Assembly: GCA_002946415.1 (NCBI GenBank)
Contig: NJPS01000076.1
Coordinates: 1-64,000, forward strand
Source of the DNA: Rutstroemia sp. NJR-2017a BVV2
Taxonomy: Eukaryota > Ascomycota > Leotiomycetes > Helotiales > Rutstroemiaceae
Direction of reading: 5' to 3'
DNA length: 64,000 nt
Below the pieces are notes generated by a model that worked only from the letters and a program-made list of their open reading frames with translations, ran no database searches and was not told where the DNA came from. Numbering within the stretch: the stretch's first letter is position 1; each line of letters opens with the position of its first letter. Both the position numbers and the translations under genes were made by a program. This document shows positions 34,053 through 46,727 of the stretch, one piece after another.

Positions 34053-34730
34053 GGGAAAAAACTGGAAGTGGGCTGGAAACCGAGAGTACTTTCAGGGAAA
34101 CTGGGTAACTACCACCAGCAACCAAGGAATTTTGCAGATGTAAGGTATGCAACAAAAGCTACTTGGAGGAATATAGGTAAATGATTGGTCGGATTAATGA
34201 TTTTTTCAAGAAAGATTGAGGCTATGAGATATATAGTACGAAGTATATAGGAAGCTGGTTGACTGTACATAGTGGGCATCATACTTGTGCCCACGTTTGT
34301 CATATACTATTCGATTATCGCCTCATTTCGAAGTCTATCATGTAAAATAATTCATACATACATAGAATGTAAACCAAGTTGGGCATCCAGAACGTAGCTT
34401 CCGACTCTCTCGTCTCTCATCGCTCTATGCTTCCAATCCTCCCATCCTTCTGTCCTCCACATCCGTCTCCAGCCATTTATTTCAAACCCCCATGAGAAAA
34501 CCATATCGTCACAACGAATCCAGCCACAGGCCACAGAACAAAACAGCCAGCCCATAATCCATCGCCATCGTCTATCCCAAATGCCACTGTTCGAAAACTC
34601 CCCGTGTGCTCCAAACGAAATGCGCGCTCTCCCATGTATAGAGTATCTAAGCACCAAACGCCTTCGCTAAAATGCAACAGTCAATGTGCGATCGCTCAGC
34701 TTTTCCTACCCAAATCCAACGCAAAATGCA

Positions 34731-36222
34731 TCAATGTTTTGTATCCAGATTACTGATGAAATCGGCCACGGCCTCGAAGTAACCGATTTCCACCACGCTA
34801 GAGTTGTGATCACCTCCCGGCAACGGTTTCCAAATCTTGGTGGGTGACTGACAGATTTCGAAGAGGCGGCGCATGTGGCTTGGTCTAATTTTGACCGACA
34901 AGTTAGCAAAATATATGAAGAGAAATCTCATTTCAAATAAAAACAGTTCAATGAATGGTCAGACGGAATAAAATTCTTATGAGTTTAAATCAGGCCCCCG
35001 AGAGGACGTCATGTTTTGTGGATGGAAATTGGGTCATCATTCCAGGTAGAGCTGAGGCAAAGATAGGAAAAGAGAGACATACGGTACGATTTCATCCAGC
35101 AGACCACTGATAAACAGGATCGGTACTTCGGTTATGGACGGGAGATAGGTGTCTGAAGCCCAAACCTGGTGACACAAATAGGCAAGGTACCTTGCTGGTG
35201 GGATGACACTGCGAGACATTAGCTAAATGATAAAGGATGTCGCACGTGGATATAAACCTACGAAGGTATCAATTTGCGCATGGACAGGAAAGTATTCTCC
35301 AAGATCAAGCCAACCAGTCTCTTGTTGTTCTGGTTCTTAGCCACGAGTTGGATAGCAACCGCACCCCCAAGACTTTGACCATATATCACAATATCGTTGT
35401 CTCTCGTTTCGGCCCTCTCCCGCAGATAATCGAATCCCGTCTGCGCATCAATCATGAGGCCTTTCTCATCTGGTGATCCTGTTGACAAACCATACCCCCT
35501 GTATTCTACCATCAAAACGCTACATTCGACCAGGTTGATGAAGCGTCGTGCAATAGGTATTCGATGACCAATATTCCCAGCGTTTCCGTGGAACATGAGA
35601 ATAGTGACATTTTTTCTAGACCGCGTCTTCGGCGCACGTATGTAGAATGCTGAAAGCTTTTCTCCGTCAGGCGTAGGGATCACCAACTCTTCAAAGTCGG
35701 AAAGGCCGAACTCTGAAGGTCGTGGTACGTGGGTGCGGGCCCCATTCGGGATGGCACTTGGATAGATCAAGGCCCTGTTGTTTGCAGAGTAGCATATGGT
35801 CAGCCTTTATTGGATAGGAACAGGTTGGAGGGACGGCAATGAAAGTGATATGGATGTTTGTGTGGGTATAAATGTTTGTGTGGGTGTGGATTTGTGTAAG
35901 TATGAAATCGTGTGGGTGTGGGTGTGTTCGCGTCCGCGCGGAAACCCTTACTTTTGCTTGAAGTAGAGCAGAGAGCTCAATAAGGCAGCTATCCCCTGTA
36001 ATCAATTGTAAGTACAATAGGTCTGGCACCGTTCGACACCATCTGGCCATTCTTTTCTCCATGTCCTTCTTCTGTGCTGGCATGTATGACTGGGGATAGA
36101 ACGTGTGAAAGGAAAAATACCGAAGAGATGAGCACCGGGAACTTCAGGTAACCTGCAAGAGAACTGGAAACGGTAGAGACCTGTTCAAAGTAACCTCCGC
36201 CGCCGGAGTCTTGCGTAGACAT
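34731..36222 (-). CDS. bem46: Bem46-like alpha/beta hydrolase (ABHD13 family)
   Basis: Five exons, 36222-36121, 35995-35952, 35774-35262, 35208-35083 and 34884-34731, close in frame to 312 residues. The N-terminus has a hydrophobic segment (LAGYLKFPVLISS then GIAALLSSLLYF, joined across intron 1) that should anchor the protein in a membrane. The hydrolase core shows the oxyanion HGNAGN, the nucleophile elbow GQSLGG (Ser about 184), the acid in SGLLDEIVP (about 257) and the catalytic His in GGDHNSS (about 288). Bem46 proteins in fungi associate with the ER/plasma membrane and affect polarity and ascospore germination; the substrate is unknown. Exon 2 is only 44 bp. Intron 2 (35775-35951) is rich in GTGTGGGT repeats. 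Confidence 0.9.
35858..35935. repeat. GT/GGGTGT-rich low-complexity run in bem46 intron 2
   Basis: TG-rich imperfect repeats (TTTGTGTGGGT units) occupy the centre of intron 2 on the + strand, so the transcript carries the complementary CA/ACCC-rich run. Confidence 0.6.
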
Positions 36223-38512
36223 TTCAAGAGCAACGGTGTAATTGAAAGGGCGAAGGGTGGCTCGGGTGGGTAGGAGAAAGCAAGATAAAATTAATTCATA
36301 GATACTTTAGTACGAAGGTGCTGGCCAGGTGTAAAAGTGTAAATTGTCACCTGGTAGGCCGGAACGTGAAAGGTGGAAGGAAGGTGGTCTCGTGAATGGA
36401 ATATAGTTTTTGGTGGTTCAGACTGCATGCAAGAATCCAAGATACATAGAAGCGTTGGAACTTTTGGAAGTCGTTGACGGGCCCCAGCGAGCTTATGCTG
36501 CAAGTTGCATGTCTCAGAATGCAACTGTTTCCACTTGATCCCACAAAAATAGTTCCAGATTACTGTCGACTTGCGGACTCAGATGTGTAGATCCAGATCG
36601 TGTACATTCCGTCCTTACTTACCGGTACTGCAGCAGTCCGACCTAAGTTCCAACCGGTTGTGCGCACCTGTGCAGTGCAGTGAATGAGTGCAAATGTGCA
36701 ATGCATGAACCATTCCCAACCATTAACTCAACTATTATCGCAAGCACGGTCTCAATTAAAGGAGTTTGGTGAGCCAAACATCATCAATGCGAAAGGCTGC
36801 GCAGGCACGCAGGGTGGTGAGATTCCAGCCAACAGCAATGCCCCGCCGAATCCTTTACGTGGGTGAGCCCGGGGAGGGTGTGTAGGAAACACGAGGAGGA
36901 GCATCAAGGTTGCTTGTTTGTCGTACAGGTATGGCATCTTGTTGTTGTCACATTGCATCGCGCATCTTTGACTCTGGGAGCACACGATGAGTGTACAGGT
37001 TTGAGCCACACACACCTGAAAGTGCTTCTAGATGACTGCTGCATTGAGCGCTGAGCTGCAGCGACATCTGCAGAGGCCAGGTTGATTTAAGATGAGCGTC
37101 GTTTTATCTAAGACGACCTCGACAACTTATCATGGAGGGGAGGATTAGAGGGCTATAATGTCGTATTGGGCAGAATCGATCGCAGGTACTTGTGACTGCA
37201 TCTGCCTTGTCCCATGATGTGCTGGACAAGAATACATGCAAAGTCGCGCCCCAGTGTACTCGGTATACAAGTGTCTGCCAGTGTTAAGTCGCTCTCGTTC
37301 CCTTTTATTCACGCCTGACCTCTGGATCCCCCATTCTGCCTTCCGATTTGACTGGACCGTTCTGACCCGATGCTAGAACCACACAAGAGGACATGTAATT
37401 GTGCCTTAGAAGCCGCAAGCATAGTAAGGCGATCCAATGATCCAATGGCTTAGAAAGATATGAGGCGTGGGAGTGGGCGGAGAGGTACCTGAATGCAGCT
37501 GAGGCAAGTATAGATAGATTCAAGGGAGACGTCCAATAGTTGTCAATATTGGCAAGCACCGAAGAGCAATTCTGCCAATCAACGAGGGGCAATTCATTCG
37601 GAATTGACGCCCAAGCCCGCGTTTTCATGCAGCAAATCATCAAATCATCAATAAATGCCATGACCATGATGGAATAACTACCTCCCTAGTAGTTAGTACT
37701 TGTAGGTCCGACTCATGTTGCTACTACTCTGTCCCTCATTATCGCCCCCCTCGTTCCCTTGATTCACACAGTAACCGCATTCCTGTCCACAATATTGGCT
37801 TTGCGCTGAAGGATTGCATTTCATCACCAACATCAAGCGCGTGAAGGGATACATTCCGTACTCCATGTTGTCTGTAAGGTGATTGAAGCACCATTTCTGA
37901 GAAGTCCGGGCGCAATCCAAGCGCCCTTCTCCACCAGTTAGAGAAAAGATGGAGAAAAACCGAAAAACGTGAAGGAAAAAAAGAAAATTTTTAACAGCAT
38001 TTCAGCACTTTCGTCCAAATGAGGTAGCTCTTGGCTGTACCTGTACCCAAAATCTCCAAAGTGCCATGCAACCAAAACACTACCGACGCGACCTGCATTG
38101 CCCGCAGAATCCTGGAATCCCACAAATAACCCAGACAAGCCTCACCCTCATCACCCTCAACCTCACGCCCACGCTCCCGCTCCCGCTTTAAAAATAAAAG
38201 GCGCCCCCCAGAATTGCACCATCATCAGAAAAGAAGAGCCAAAAGCAGACTGGACTCAATTTCGAAAGAGTTTCGTGATAAACCAAAAGGGAAAGTACCT
38301 TTGTATCGCTTTTCTAAAAACAACTACTCCGAGTTTCATATTATCCCTACTAGAAAGTATCCCAAGTACCTCCTCCCCTCCTTCTTGCGACACACCTTAT
38401 CACACCTCCGCAATCATCGCAATTCAAACGAACTGGCAAAAGAAAAGAAACCGATTACACGACCAAGAGGATATCAGAACAAAGAAGACGAAGAAGAAGA
38501 GAAGTTTTCATC
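36223..38512. other. Divergent intergenic region, 2.3 kb
   Basis: Upstream region shared by the bem46 and LYAR-type genes. Small ORFs occur on both strands (for example a Cys-containing frame at 37920-37693 without a start codon). None has support from splicing, a signal peptide or a known family. Confidence 0.4.
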
Positions 38513-40089
38513 ATGGTATCATTCAGCTGTGAGGTATGCTTATATCACTTCCTCCATCTTTGAAGTTGTCCAAACGAGCTCGCCGATAATGGTCAGCTCA
38601 AAGGTCTGGTCAGGTCAGGTCTAACAGAGGTACAGAATTGCGGAGACGTCCTGACGAAAAAAAAACTCGACCCTCATCGAAACCAATGCCGCGGGGCATC
38701 ATATACTTGCCTAGATTGTATGGTACACTTTCAAGGCACAGACTATCGAGCACACACTGTATGTAAATAAAGGACTCAAAGCGATGCGGGGCAGGGCCAT
38801 GTTGCTGACAACAATTCAAGAGCTGCATCAGTGAAGCGCAAAAGTACCAAGGCGCATTATACAGAGGAGAGGGCAAAGGGAAGAAGGGAAAGCAAAATAA
38901 TTCGAACCACACCAACCAGAATAACACGAACAATTCGCAAGCCGCCGTTCCTCACAAAGCATATGTCGAAGATGTTCCCGAAGAATACGATCAAAATGCG
39001 ATGCCAGAAGCCCCATCACCACCATCTGCAGCACCAGCCTTTGGATCTCAAGCACAAGCTTCGGAAGCTGTCAATGTCTTCGACTTCCTCGTTCCTGAAA
39101 CACCTAATGCGTCGCGCGTAGAACTCCCCGCAGCTGATGAAGTTATGGATGATTCCGAACCCGAACGACAACTTGAGCAGGAGAATGAAGATCAACATGA
39201 GCCGATGAACCTGGGTGACGATGCTGACACTTCTGGCGCGGAGAATCAGCCTTCAATGGATCTTGTACGAGTACGCTTCGAAGATAAGAACCAAAGCCTC
39301 ACAGGTCTTGTCGAATATGGTAACGAACCTGTCGCTAGCGGAGAGGGTGCATTCCAGACACCCACGCCTAAGGCAATTGAATGGAAACCACAGAAGGAAC
39401 ACAAGAAGGACAAGAAGGATCACGCAGAAAAGAAGAAAGACAAGAAGCGCAAGCGCCTCCACGTGGATACTCATGATTTATCATCCCGCGAAGGAGACGA
39501 AGTCATGACCGACGCACCGCCGGTGTTGCACTCTGGTCTGACCGGTGGGCTGAACAAACTTCTTTCACGGCCTTCCATCTTTCCACCGTCGCCAGATTAC
39601 TCCGGTGACGCTGCAGAGCATTCCCCTGGAAGCCCTCTCAAGAAGACCAAGCACGCAAAACGTAGCAGCCGTCCCCGCCACCGCGAATCCCTTGGCAGCA
39701 ACTTTATGTCCCTGATCAGCACTAAACAACCCTCTCGCGAGCACTCCCAAGATCGACCCAAGAAGCGCAAACATCGCGCCCACAAATCCACCGAACGAAC
39801 CACCCGCAAAATGCTCGAATATAAGCCCATGGCAAACAGAACTGACGACTCATCTCCAGGCGAGAACCAAATGATCGTGTACAAGCCGAGAGCTGAGTTG
39901 TTGATGAGTTTCGTAAACAAGGGACCGAACTCAGAGAGAGGCGTTAGCATGAACAAGGCATTGAAGAGATACCACCGTGAGAGGACCGCGGTCGGCTTGG
40001 CGTTGGGCAAGGGCGATGAAGAGAAAGAGTTGTGGCGCAGTCTGAGGATGAAGAAGAATGATAGAGGGGAGATTGTGTTGTTCATGTGA
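38513..40089 (+). CDS. LYAR-type C2HC zinc-finger nucleolar protein
   Basis: Three coding exons, 38513-38533, 38636-38758 and 38821-40089, join in frame to 470 residues. The N-terminal two-finger domain is typical of LYAR (cell-growth-regulating nucleolar protein): C6-x2-C9 with H21 and C25 in KKKLDPHRNQC, then C32-x2-C35 with H47 and C50 in YRAHTSC, followed by SEAQKYQGALY. Intron 1 separates Cys6-Glu7 from the second Cys, so the first exon is only 21 bp. The rest is Lys/Arg/Glu-rich and disordered, with several bipartite-type basic runs (KKDKKRKRLH, RPKKRKHRAHKS) and a conserved C-terminal block (MLEYKPMANR to RSLRMKKNDRGEIVLFM). It is probably nucleolar and involved in rRNA processing or growth. 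Confidence 0.9.
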
Positions 40090-40277
40090 GGGGTAGAGTT
40101 TTAGGGATTGTGTGATACCATTGCTTTTTTGCTTGCTTGATCGATTGTGGAATTCGATTCTTTCACATTTCACTTGCGTTTCCAGTTCTGCTTCCTTTTC
40201 CTGTTCATGTTTATACGTTTGATGTTTATGTTTGTCTGATCTACTCATGCAAAGTTACACGTTATGGCATTGCGTGC

Positions 40278-40367
40278 GGGGACGGGACGGAATGGAATGG
40301 GATGGAATGGGGACCTTGTTTCACTAGATGGGTTGGATTGGACTGGACTGGACTGGGACTGGATGGG
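40278..40367. repeat. Imperfect GGAAT/GGACT minisatellite
   Basis: Two adjacent blocks of 5-bp units (GGAAT/GGGAT at 40278-40312, GGACT/GGATT at 40330-40367) on the + strand, in the 3' flank of the LYAR-type gene. Confidence 0.65.
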
Positions 40368-41180
40368 AAACCACCAGTTGTGTATGGATAAGTTGGGTCG
40401 GACTGTATTATACTCTTGGCTGGTTTATCCAGGGTATAGGTACAGGATGGATGGATGATGGAAGATTCCTTTTACTTTTGGTCCATCTACTTCTCGCTGT
40501 TCTGTTCTGTCTTGTCGTTTTGGAGATCGGACTTTGTATCATCTTGCTAGATAGCGGCGGGAGTAGGGTAGTGGTAGTGGCTACTCAGCCAGCACTTAAT
40601 ATGGAAGCTTTTTGAATGTATGCGAGGGAGAATGATAATGCACGTGTGTACAAGACCCTTGAGGACCCAGGAAAATGGGTTCAGGGACGGAAATAAGCGA
40701 TGATGTAAGGAGAGGCCGTGGAAAGACCAGTAAGTGATGAAGTAAGGAGAGAGGAAAGGTACCACCACTCCCTGCGCAAATAATGTGCAAGTAACCAATC
40801 CAGTCCACCTCCCCTTCACGTCGGCCCCTTCTCCACTCCCCGCTCCCCTCACCCCTTTTCCTCACTAATCCACCCACCCGCTGCCCAGCCAACCAACCAG
40901 CTATCTTGTATCACCACTCACCGACATGCAACAAAAGATTCATTCCCTCCCTTCCATATCCACAAAAGCACCCACCAAATCTTCCTCCCATCCAATCCCC
41001 CAAAAATCTACGACGTGCAACATAGAAGCGCATCCAAGACACGACGACCAATGAAACGCAAGCAAGAGCGAGCGAGAAATTTACATATTTTATTCTCTCG
41101 TGCAAAACCACGAAATAGCTGAAGGTGCTCACTCCCTCCTACTTGTTCGTTCATGTAGATTTACGAAAGAAGGAGGAGAA

Positions 41181-41200
41181 GTCTGTCTGTCTGTCTGTCT
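41181..41200. repeat. (GTCT)5 microsatellite
   Basis: Five perfect tetranucleotide units. Confidence 0.85.
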
Positions 41201-41400
41201 AGGCAGCACCCACCCACACGATTCTCTGGAGCCCATCCATCTGACTACTCACTCACTGTCGGCACCGTCACTGTCACTTTCACGTCCACGAACGTACAGG
41301 CCAAAGTCACAAGAGTTCTCCTACTACGAAAGCAAATCGTGCGAGTCTATATGTGAAATAGGCGAATCTTATAATCAGATACAGGGTATTAATTACACAC

Positions 41401-41420
41401 CGCACCGCACCGCACCGCAC
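41401..41420. repeat. (CGCAC)4 microsatellite
   Basis: Four perfect pentanucleotide units. Confidence 0.85.
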
Positions 41421-41663
41421 AGCATAACCAAAAGCGCAGCCAAAGCAAACTGGCCCGCCCGCTCATTCGTATGCTCACTCCCTTCACTCACCCCCCTAAC
41501 TTTTCCCTCACAACCCGGCTCCCAAAAATAAACACCATAAATTTCCATCATAAAAAGACGCGCCCACGCAACTGTGACTCCCTCCCAATATGCCGAAACC
41601 CTTTTCATTCAACGCCCCAATTTGCACGATTAGATCCGTCCAGGAAAAGTAAGTATTCAACTT

Positions 41664-44600
41664 TCAATTGTCATCATCAACCATATCCAGAGCCCTCGCA
41701 TATTGAACCGTCAATCTTTGTGAATCGCGGAATTTGCCTGTGGATGTGTGTTAGTTGCGATTTACCATTTTGGTGGGGAGGAGGAAGAGCGTCTTACCCA
41801 ATATTAGTACAACTCCCTTTAAGAGTTCCTTTCGATCCCAGCCGCATAGCTGATCATCTTCGCTCATCCAGCCCTCGCCCTTTTCGGAGAAGTCGCTGTT
41901 TCCCTGGAGGACCCCACCCAGAATGCTTCGTAGTAGTTCCTCGATCTTATTTTTCAATCCTTCAGCCCCTAGACGTTTTGCGTACATGAACAAGTAAAGT
42001 CTGAAGTCATCCTTAGCACGAAGTTGCAACGCAGCAGCGACTCTGTTCTCCAGATGAGCAATACTAACGCCCGACTCGAAGTTCTCAAAGCCGGTTTTGG
42101 AAAGTAACGTCTTGATGAGTCTTTGAAGATGATAGGCTCGTCCCTTGAGAAGTACTTCGCCCGTGGTGTGTCGCTCTAGATGAGGAATGATACCCGCAGA
42201 TAAATTGGAGCTGTCAATCTCTCCACTCTTCCGACTTTCAGGACCAACGCCCGTCGATTGCAAGTTGCTAATAGACGAATCGTTGGAGTTCCAATACTGA
42301 CTGCCGACAGCCCACCATGCTTCAGACAACCGTTGCCATACAAACATATTCGGGGAGTACATGTAACCATCACCATTGCTCAGAGTAACAATAATGTGCC
42401 CTGTAGAGTTAAGATGGGCCGAAGTTACACCAGGAGCACTTGTGACATGCGTGCCCAAGGAATGCATGGCAATTTCAAGAATCGGTGCCATAGATACAGG
42501 TGGGTGCGGCGAGGCGAGTGTTTTGAGATTCCATACATGGCACATCCCCACAGCCGTGATGCATAGTAACCACCATCCTCGACATTCAATAATCACAGGT
42601 TGAGATTCGATTACCAGAGGGTTGAAGATTCTTCTACCCGCAGGTGTCCATGTATATATGCTTCCATCTTCGCATGCAGCCGCCCAAAAGTTTTTGTTAC
42701 CAGTTACCAAGATGACTGCTCTTGGGAGGAAATCCTGCCATAGTGTAACGCCTCGCTTAGTAGCACTAATTCGTGATGGGTCTCTGACTTGGACTGAGGC
42801 CACTGCAGGATTACGAGCTTCGAAAATAACATCCTCGGAAACTCTTACGTTCTCATCCGGTCCTCCGGCACCATTGCCATTGCCATTCTCTGCCGAAGGT
42901 AGGCTACCACGGTCAAGAGACCTAAGAATATGTGTCCTTATTTTGGGCACTGCCAATCTTACTTGACTGACTGACATTGATGGATTAATGACTGCTGGCC
43001 TGAGAAACTCAGGTGTTGGCACAACCCCGTTTGCGGGAGGTATAGGTATCGCAGGCTCAACACCATTCACACCATTGATGACAATAGGCACCGGACCAAC
43101 GCCGGGCGCGGTCCTCTTATTTGGGTAATCTTCTTCTTCGTCATCACCTTCCACAGCAATTGCCTTTCGCTTGTTTCCCAATAGCATAGCCGCAAGACCT
43201 CCTCTTGGAAGTCCATCGTAAGGCTTGGAGAGGTCTAGTATTGATACAGGTGCGTCATTTTGCGTGTTGCTAGAACTTGCTGCCATGAGCTGCGTTTGAG
43301 GAAGGGATGATAGTCCCGTGCTTGACGAAGATACTAGCAATGGCGCAACACGTTTTTTTCCATCTTTAGTGATTGTAACTCTTTGCTTCATCGCTTCCAA
43401 CCTTCCAGCGTTTGGATCCGCAGCAGGAGCTGGTGCCTCGGACTCAGGCTGTTGCGCTGACTTGCCATTTGTGGCAGGGGTTGTACTTATTACCCCGGTC
43501 ATGGGCGTCGAGGAGGAGTTTCCATTGAGGATCACTGCTCCACCTGAATCGCCCATCAACGCACTCATTTTGCCCTCGGTCTTTTGACGCTCATCGGCCT
43601 TGCTTATCTCCTCTAGGTGCTGGGAAGCCACGTCTTCTATAACACCGACACCTTTTCGGGAGGCGCCAAATTTGGTCAGTGCTTTTTCATTCTCCGTCCA
43701 AGGAGCAATGAATCCTAGTTCACCCTTCAAAAATTGTGCAGCAATAATAGTTCCATCCAAGCTCGCAACGAAAAGTGACAGTCCATCAGGAGACCAGGCC
43801 AGATCAGATATCGACTTCGAGGTCAATTGCTGGCAGATTAGAAGCGGCCGAGAACTACTAGTATTCCAGATACTAAGGCTCTTATCTTGACCAGCACACG
43901 CGATGACTGTAACCAAGGGTTGTGTGCTATACCCATTTTGATCTGTGGTTTCGGCGCTGATTTCGTTCTTGCTGAACAAGCGAGGCGAGAAGGTACAGAC
44001 TTCTACAGGCCCCTCGTGACCGATGAGATTTATCTCGCTGTCCCATAGCCCTCTGTTGATGATGGCAACGGAGCTTACAGGTCCATTGACCGCATTTGCG
44101 GCCGCTATGTGGTTGCCATCCGGGGACCAAGAGCATCTTCGAAAATAGGTGGTTAGAGGTGAGGATTCGAACGGAGCCGATATAGTGTGCTCAAGTGTAA
44201 AGTTGTTCATGCATTCGTATGCAGTAGCTGTAGGTGAAGGCGAGGTAAATCGAAAAAGTTTAATAGTGCGATCATCGCTAGCAGTTGCAAAATATTTATT
44301 GGCGGGGTCGAACGAAATGCCCTTGACATGACTTTGGTGTACAGATAGTGTTTTGAGCTTCTCGAACGTGTGCCCCGACCATACGACCACCTTCGAATCC
44401 AACCCAACGGATACCATAATCGAGGAATCGTAAGACCAGCCGAGGTCCTGTACATCGCTGTCGTGCCCGATCAAACGCTTCACTATCTTCCAATTTTCCA
44501 CAGGAGGAGGTTCATTGGTACCTAAGAATAGTAATCAGCACATCTTGTCTGCTACCTGGCAAGGTTTGAAACCTGATTCATACCGAAAGATGCAGAATGC

Positions 44601-45084
44601 GCTGCTGGTTGCGTGTCCAGTTGATAAATACAAATGATCTTATCGTCGGCGCCCGATGCAAGCCATCTTCCATTTGGAGAAAAACGAACAGTATGTATCG
44701 TCCCAGAGTGGTAGCTCATATGGCATAATTGCTTTGGCTTCGACGAAACACGGTCTCCTGCCTCGAGGATGGCCTCCGTTGACCAGATCCTAACATGGCC
44801 ATCTGTTTTTGTATTTCAGCACCTGTCCCATCGCTCCAAGCTCGAACTCTCCTCCCTTACCTCCTGCAGCTGTGGCCAACCTCTTCCCATCGGGCGATAC
44901 ATGCAGACTGTAAACTTCGTGGTCTTTTTGCTCTCCTAAACGTTGAAGCGCATTGGGCGCAAGAATTAGCCAGGTGCAACACCAATTCCATCAAGTAACA
45001 ATACAATTGAAGCGATTGAAGATAAATAAAAGAAGATCTGCACTTACCGCTATGAGACAGCCAGGCTGGCTTAATGAATTTCAT
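41664..45084 (-). CDS. HIR1: HIR1/HIRA histone chaperone subunit
   Basis: Five exons, 45084-45048, 44935-44861, 44802-44584, 44521-41798 and 41737-41664, close in frame to 1042 residues. Seven WD40 repeats fill about residues 1-380 (EVYSLHVSPDGKRLATAAGDG, SGTIHTVRFSPNGRWLASGADDK, SDVQDLGWSYDSSIMVSVGLD and others). A HIRA B-type motif, TITKDGKKRVAPLLV, at about 489-507 matches the peptide that docks the histone chaperone Asf1. The C-terminal Hira domain follows from about residue 690. HIR1 forms the HIR complex with HIR2/HIR3/HPC2. It deposits H3-H4 independently of replication and represses histone genes in the nucleus. The first coding exon is 37 bp. The last exon adds 24 residues (GKFRDSQRLTVQY to MVDDDN) beyond a GTAAGA donor. 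Confidence 0.95.
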
Positions 45085-45567
45085 AGCTGTCGCCTATGTC
45101 ATGGACAATCACAATATTTCATGATCGATTATTTTCCAGGATCATTGAATAGGTACAATTATCGAGAGCTAGGGAACGCGTTTCGATGCGACATTGAATT
45201 AGCGTATTGTAAAACGGGTCCGTTCAGAGTAACCCAAGGACTTACTTTTTTCCGAGGTCAGCTTCCTTATAGGGTTGGCTCTCCGGCGCAGAAATAACAG
45301 GCCGACAATATTGCCTTAAAGATAGTTGGATAATGAAAATAGAATAACATTTTATAATATCTGAGATGCTGATTTGGCGACAGTAATTAGCTACAATAAA
45401 CTGTCCTAGATCGGCCTGTTTTTTCTACCACGGAGAGGTTGGGAACTGGGGACGGTATTAACTTAACACCTGATGTCAAAGTCAATCAAATTGGATATCA
45501 AGTCTGATGTTGTCATAACCTGGCAACTAAATATTACAATTTCTTTCTCTATCCAGCTATCTAGGTT
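45085..45567. other. Intergenic region upstream of HIR1
   Basis: AT-rich, 480 bp. It should hold the HIR1 promoter and the 3' flank of the oxidoreductase gene. No gene is seen. Confidence 0.5.
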
Positions 45568-46727
45568 CTACTTAGTATCCTCAATCTTGAAGATGTACTT
45601 CGTGGCACTATTGACTCCGTTCTTCAGGTTGTGAAGTCCAGTCTCGACACCGTTCAAACCTCCCGGTACGACCTCATAGGGGTGTGGAGTAAACCATCCC
45701 TCTTGCAGACCTTTCGAGAATAAGCGGTAGAATGCATGGCCGAACTCTTTCCCACCGAATTTGATTCCAGCTTTGAACTTATCCGAATCCGGTGCCACAT
45801 CCGAGTGCACATCGCCCACTGTCGTCAGGCTCCATGTGATGGTAGAAGGAATCTCTTCATATTTCTTTCCCGGAAGAACTAAAGTGATCTTGCCTCCATC
45901 TGAGAGCACTTTACCAATGTTCTGGTAGGAGTTGTGCTCGCTCACAGCATCAAAAGCATGACGGACCTCACTCACACCTGCCTGCTTCAAAGCATCTTTG
46001 ATGCCAGAGACAACGGCATCATCTCCTTTGCGGTAGTCAACAATGGCGTCTCCCTTGTCTTTGCTAATCAGCTTCTGCACGTAAGCTTCTCCACGACCAG
46101 CGACAGCAATAATAGGATGAATGTTCGAGGCTTGGGCAAGTTTGATCGCAAAGGAACCCTGATCGTTCATTAGTAGCAACTTTTAAGTAGGCCGCATGAA
46201 GGGATTACATACAACTGCTGATGAAGCCCCATAAACGATCAATGGTGTTGGGGTCTTGGTAGCAACCCAAGGTTCGGGAAGGCCAAGTCTCATATAAAGT
46301 CCGACTGCGGCGGTCATCGCAGCCAGAGGAAGAGTTGCAGCCTGCGATAATCGTCAGTATTGTGAACAACTCTTTACATGATGTCACTAACCTCTTCGAA
46401 AGTTGTCTTCTTCGGAAGATGGAAAGTGGTAGAGGCTGGAGCAATGGCATATTCGGCAAAGCTTCCATGAGGTGTCCGCATTTCATGGAATGCGGCAACC
46501 CGGTCTCCTTTTTTGAATTCATACACATCATCCCCGACTTCTTCAACAAAGCCAGCAATGTCATCACCCGAGTTTTGGGCATTATTGAACCATGCTGGAA
46601 CTTTCCAATCCTTCGGGTTAGAACCAGAGTACACAACTTTGATAAGGACCTGGTCAGGAGCAGGCTTTGGAATTGGAACGTCTTGAATTGTGACCTTCAG
46701 GTCCGTGCCAACAATTGCTTCCTTCAT
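45568..46727 (-). CDS. Medium-chain (zinc-type ADH-like) NAD(P)H oxidoreductase
   Basis: Three exons, 46727-46392, 46341-46213 and 46158-45568, close in frame to 351 residues. The GroES-like half has the MDR hallmarks (VLIKVVYSGSNPKDWK, GDDIAGFVEEVG, FKKGDRVAAF). The Rossmann half has IVYGASSAVGSFAIKLAQ, with the second intron falling inside the nucleotide loop, followed by DAIVDYRKG and DAVSEHNSYQNIGKVL. The catalytic zinc ligands of true alcohol dehydrogenases are absent, so it is closer to quinone oxidoreductase/trans-enoyl reductase enzymes. Relatives occur both as stand-alone enzymes and inside fungal metabolite clusters. No backbone enzyme is nearby, so a stand-alone reductase is more likely. 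Substrate unknown. Confidence 0.9.

Larger units (their letters stand above)
33226..34730. other. AT-rich convergent region with short degenerate duplications
   Basis: About 1.5 kb between the interrupted secreted-protein gene and bem46. The stretch 33400-34300 is AT-rich and contains two short duplications, listed separately. No gene is supported. Confidence 0.5.
40090..41663. other. Convergent 3' flanks rich in simple repeats
   Basis: 1.6 kb between the LYAR-type gene and HIR1, which converge. It holds a GGAAT/GGACT-type run (40278-40367), a (GTCT)5 run and a (CGCAC)4 run. No gene is seen. Confidence 0.5.

Noticed and set aside
37693..37980. Minus-strand Cys-containing open frame that looks like the end of a small secreted protein
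   Set aside because: No Met in frame before an upstream stop, no signal peptide, no convincing upstream splice acceptor.
45568..46727. Possible member of a secondary-metabolite cluster, given its similarity to trans-acting enoyl reductases
   Set aside because: No polyketide, peptide or terpene backbone enzyme lies nearby; neighbours are HIR1 and a splicing factor.
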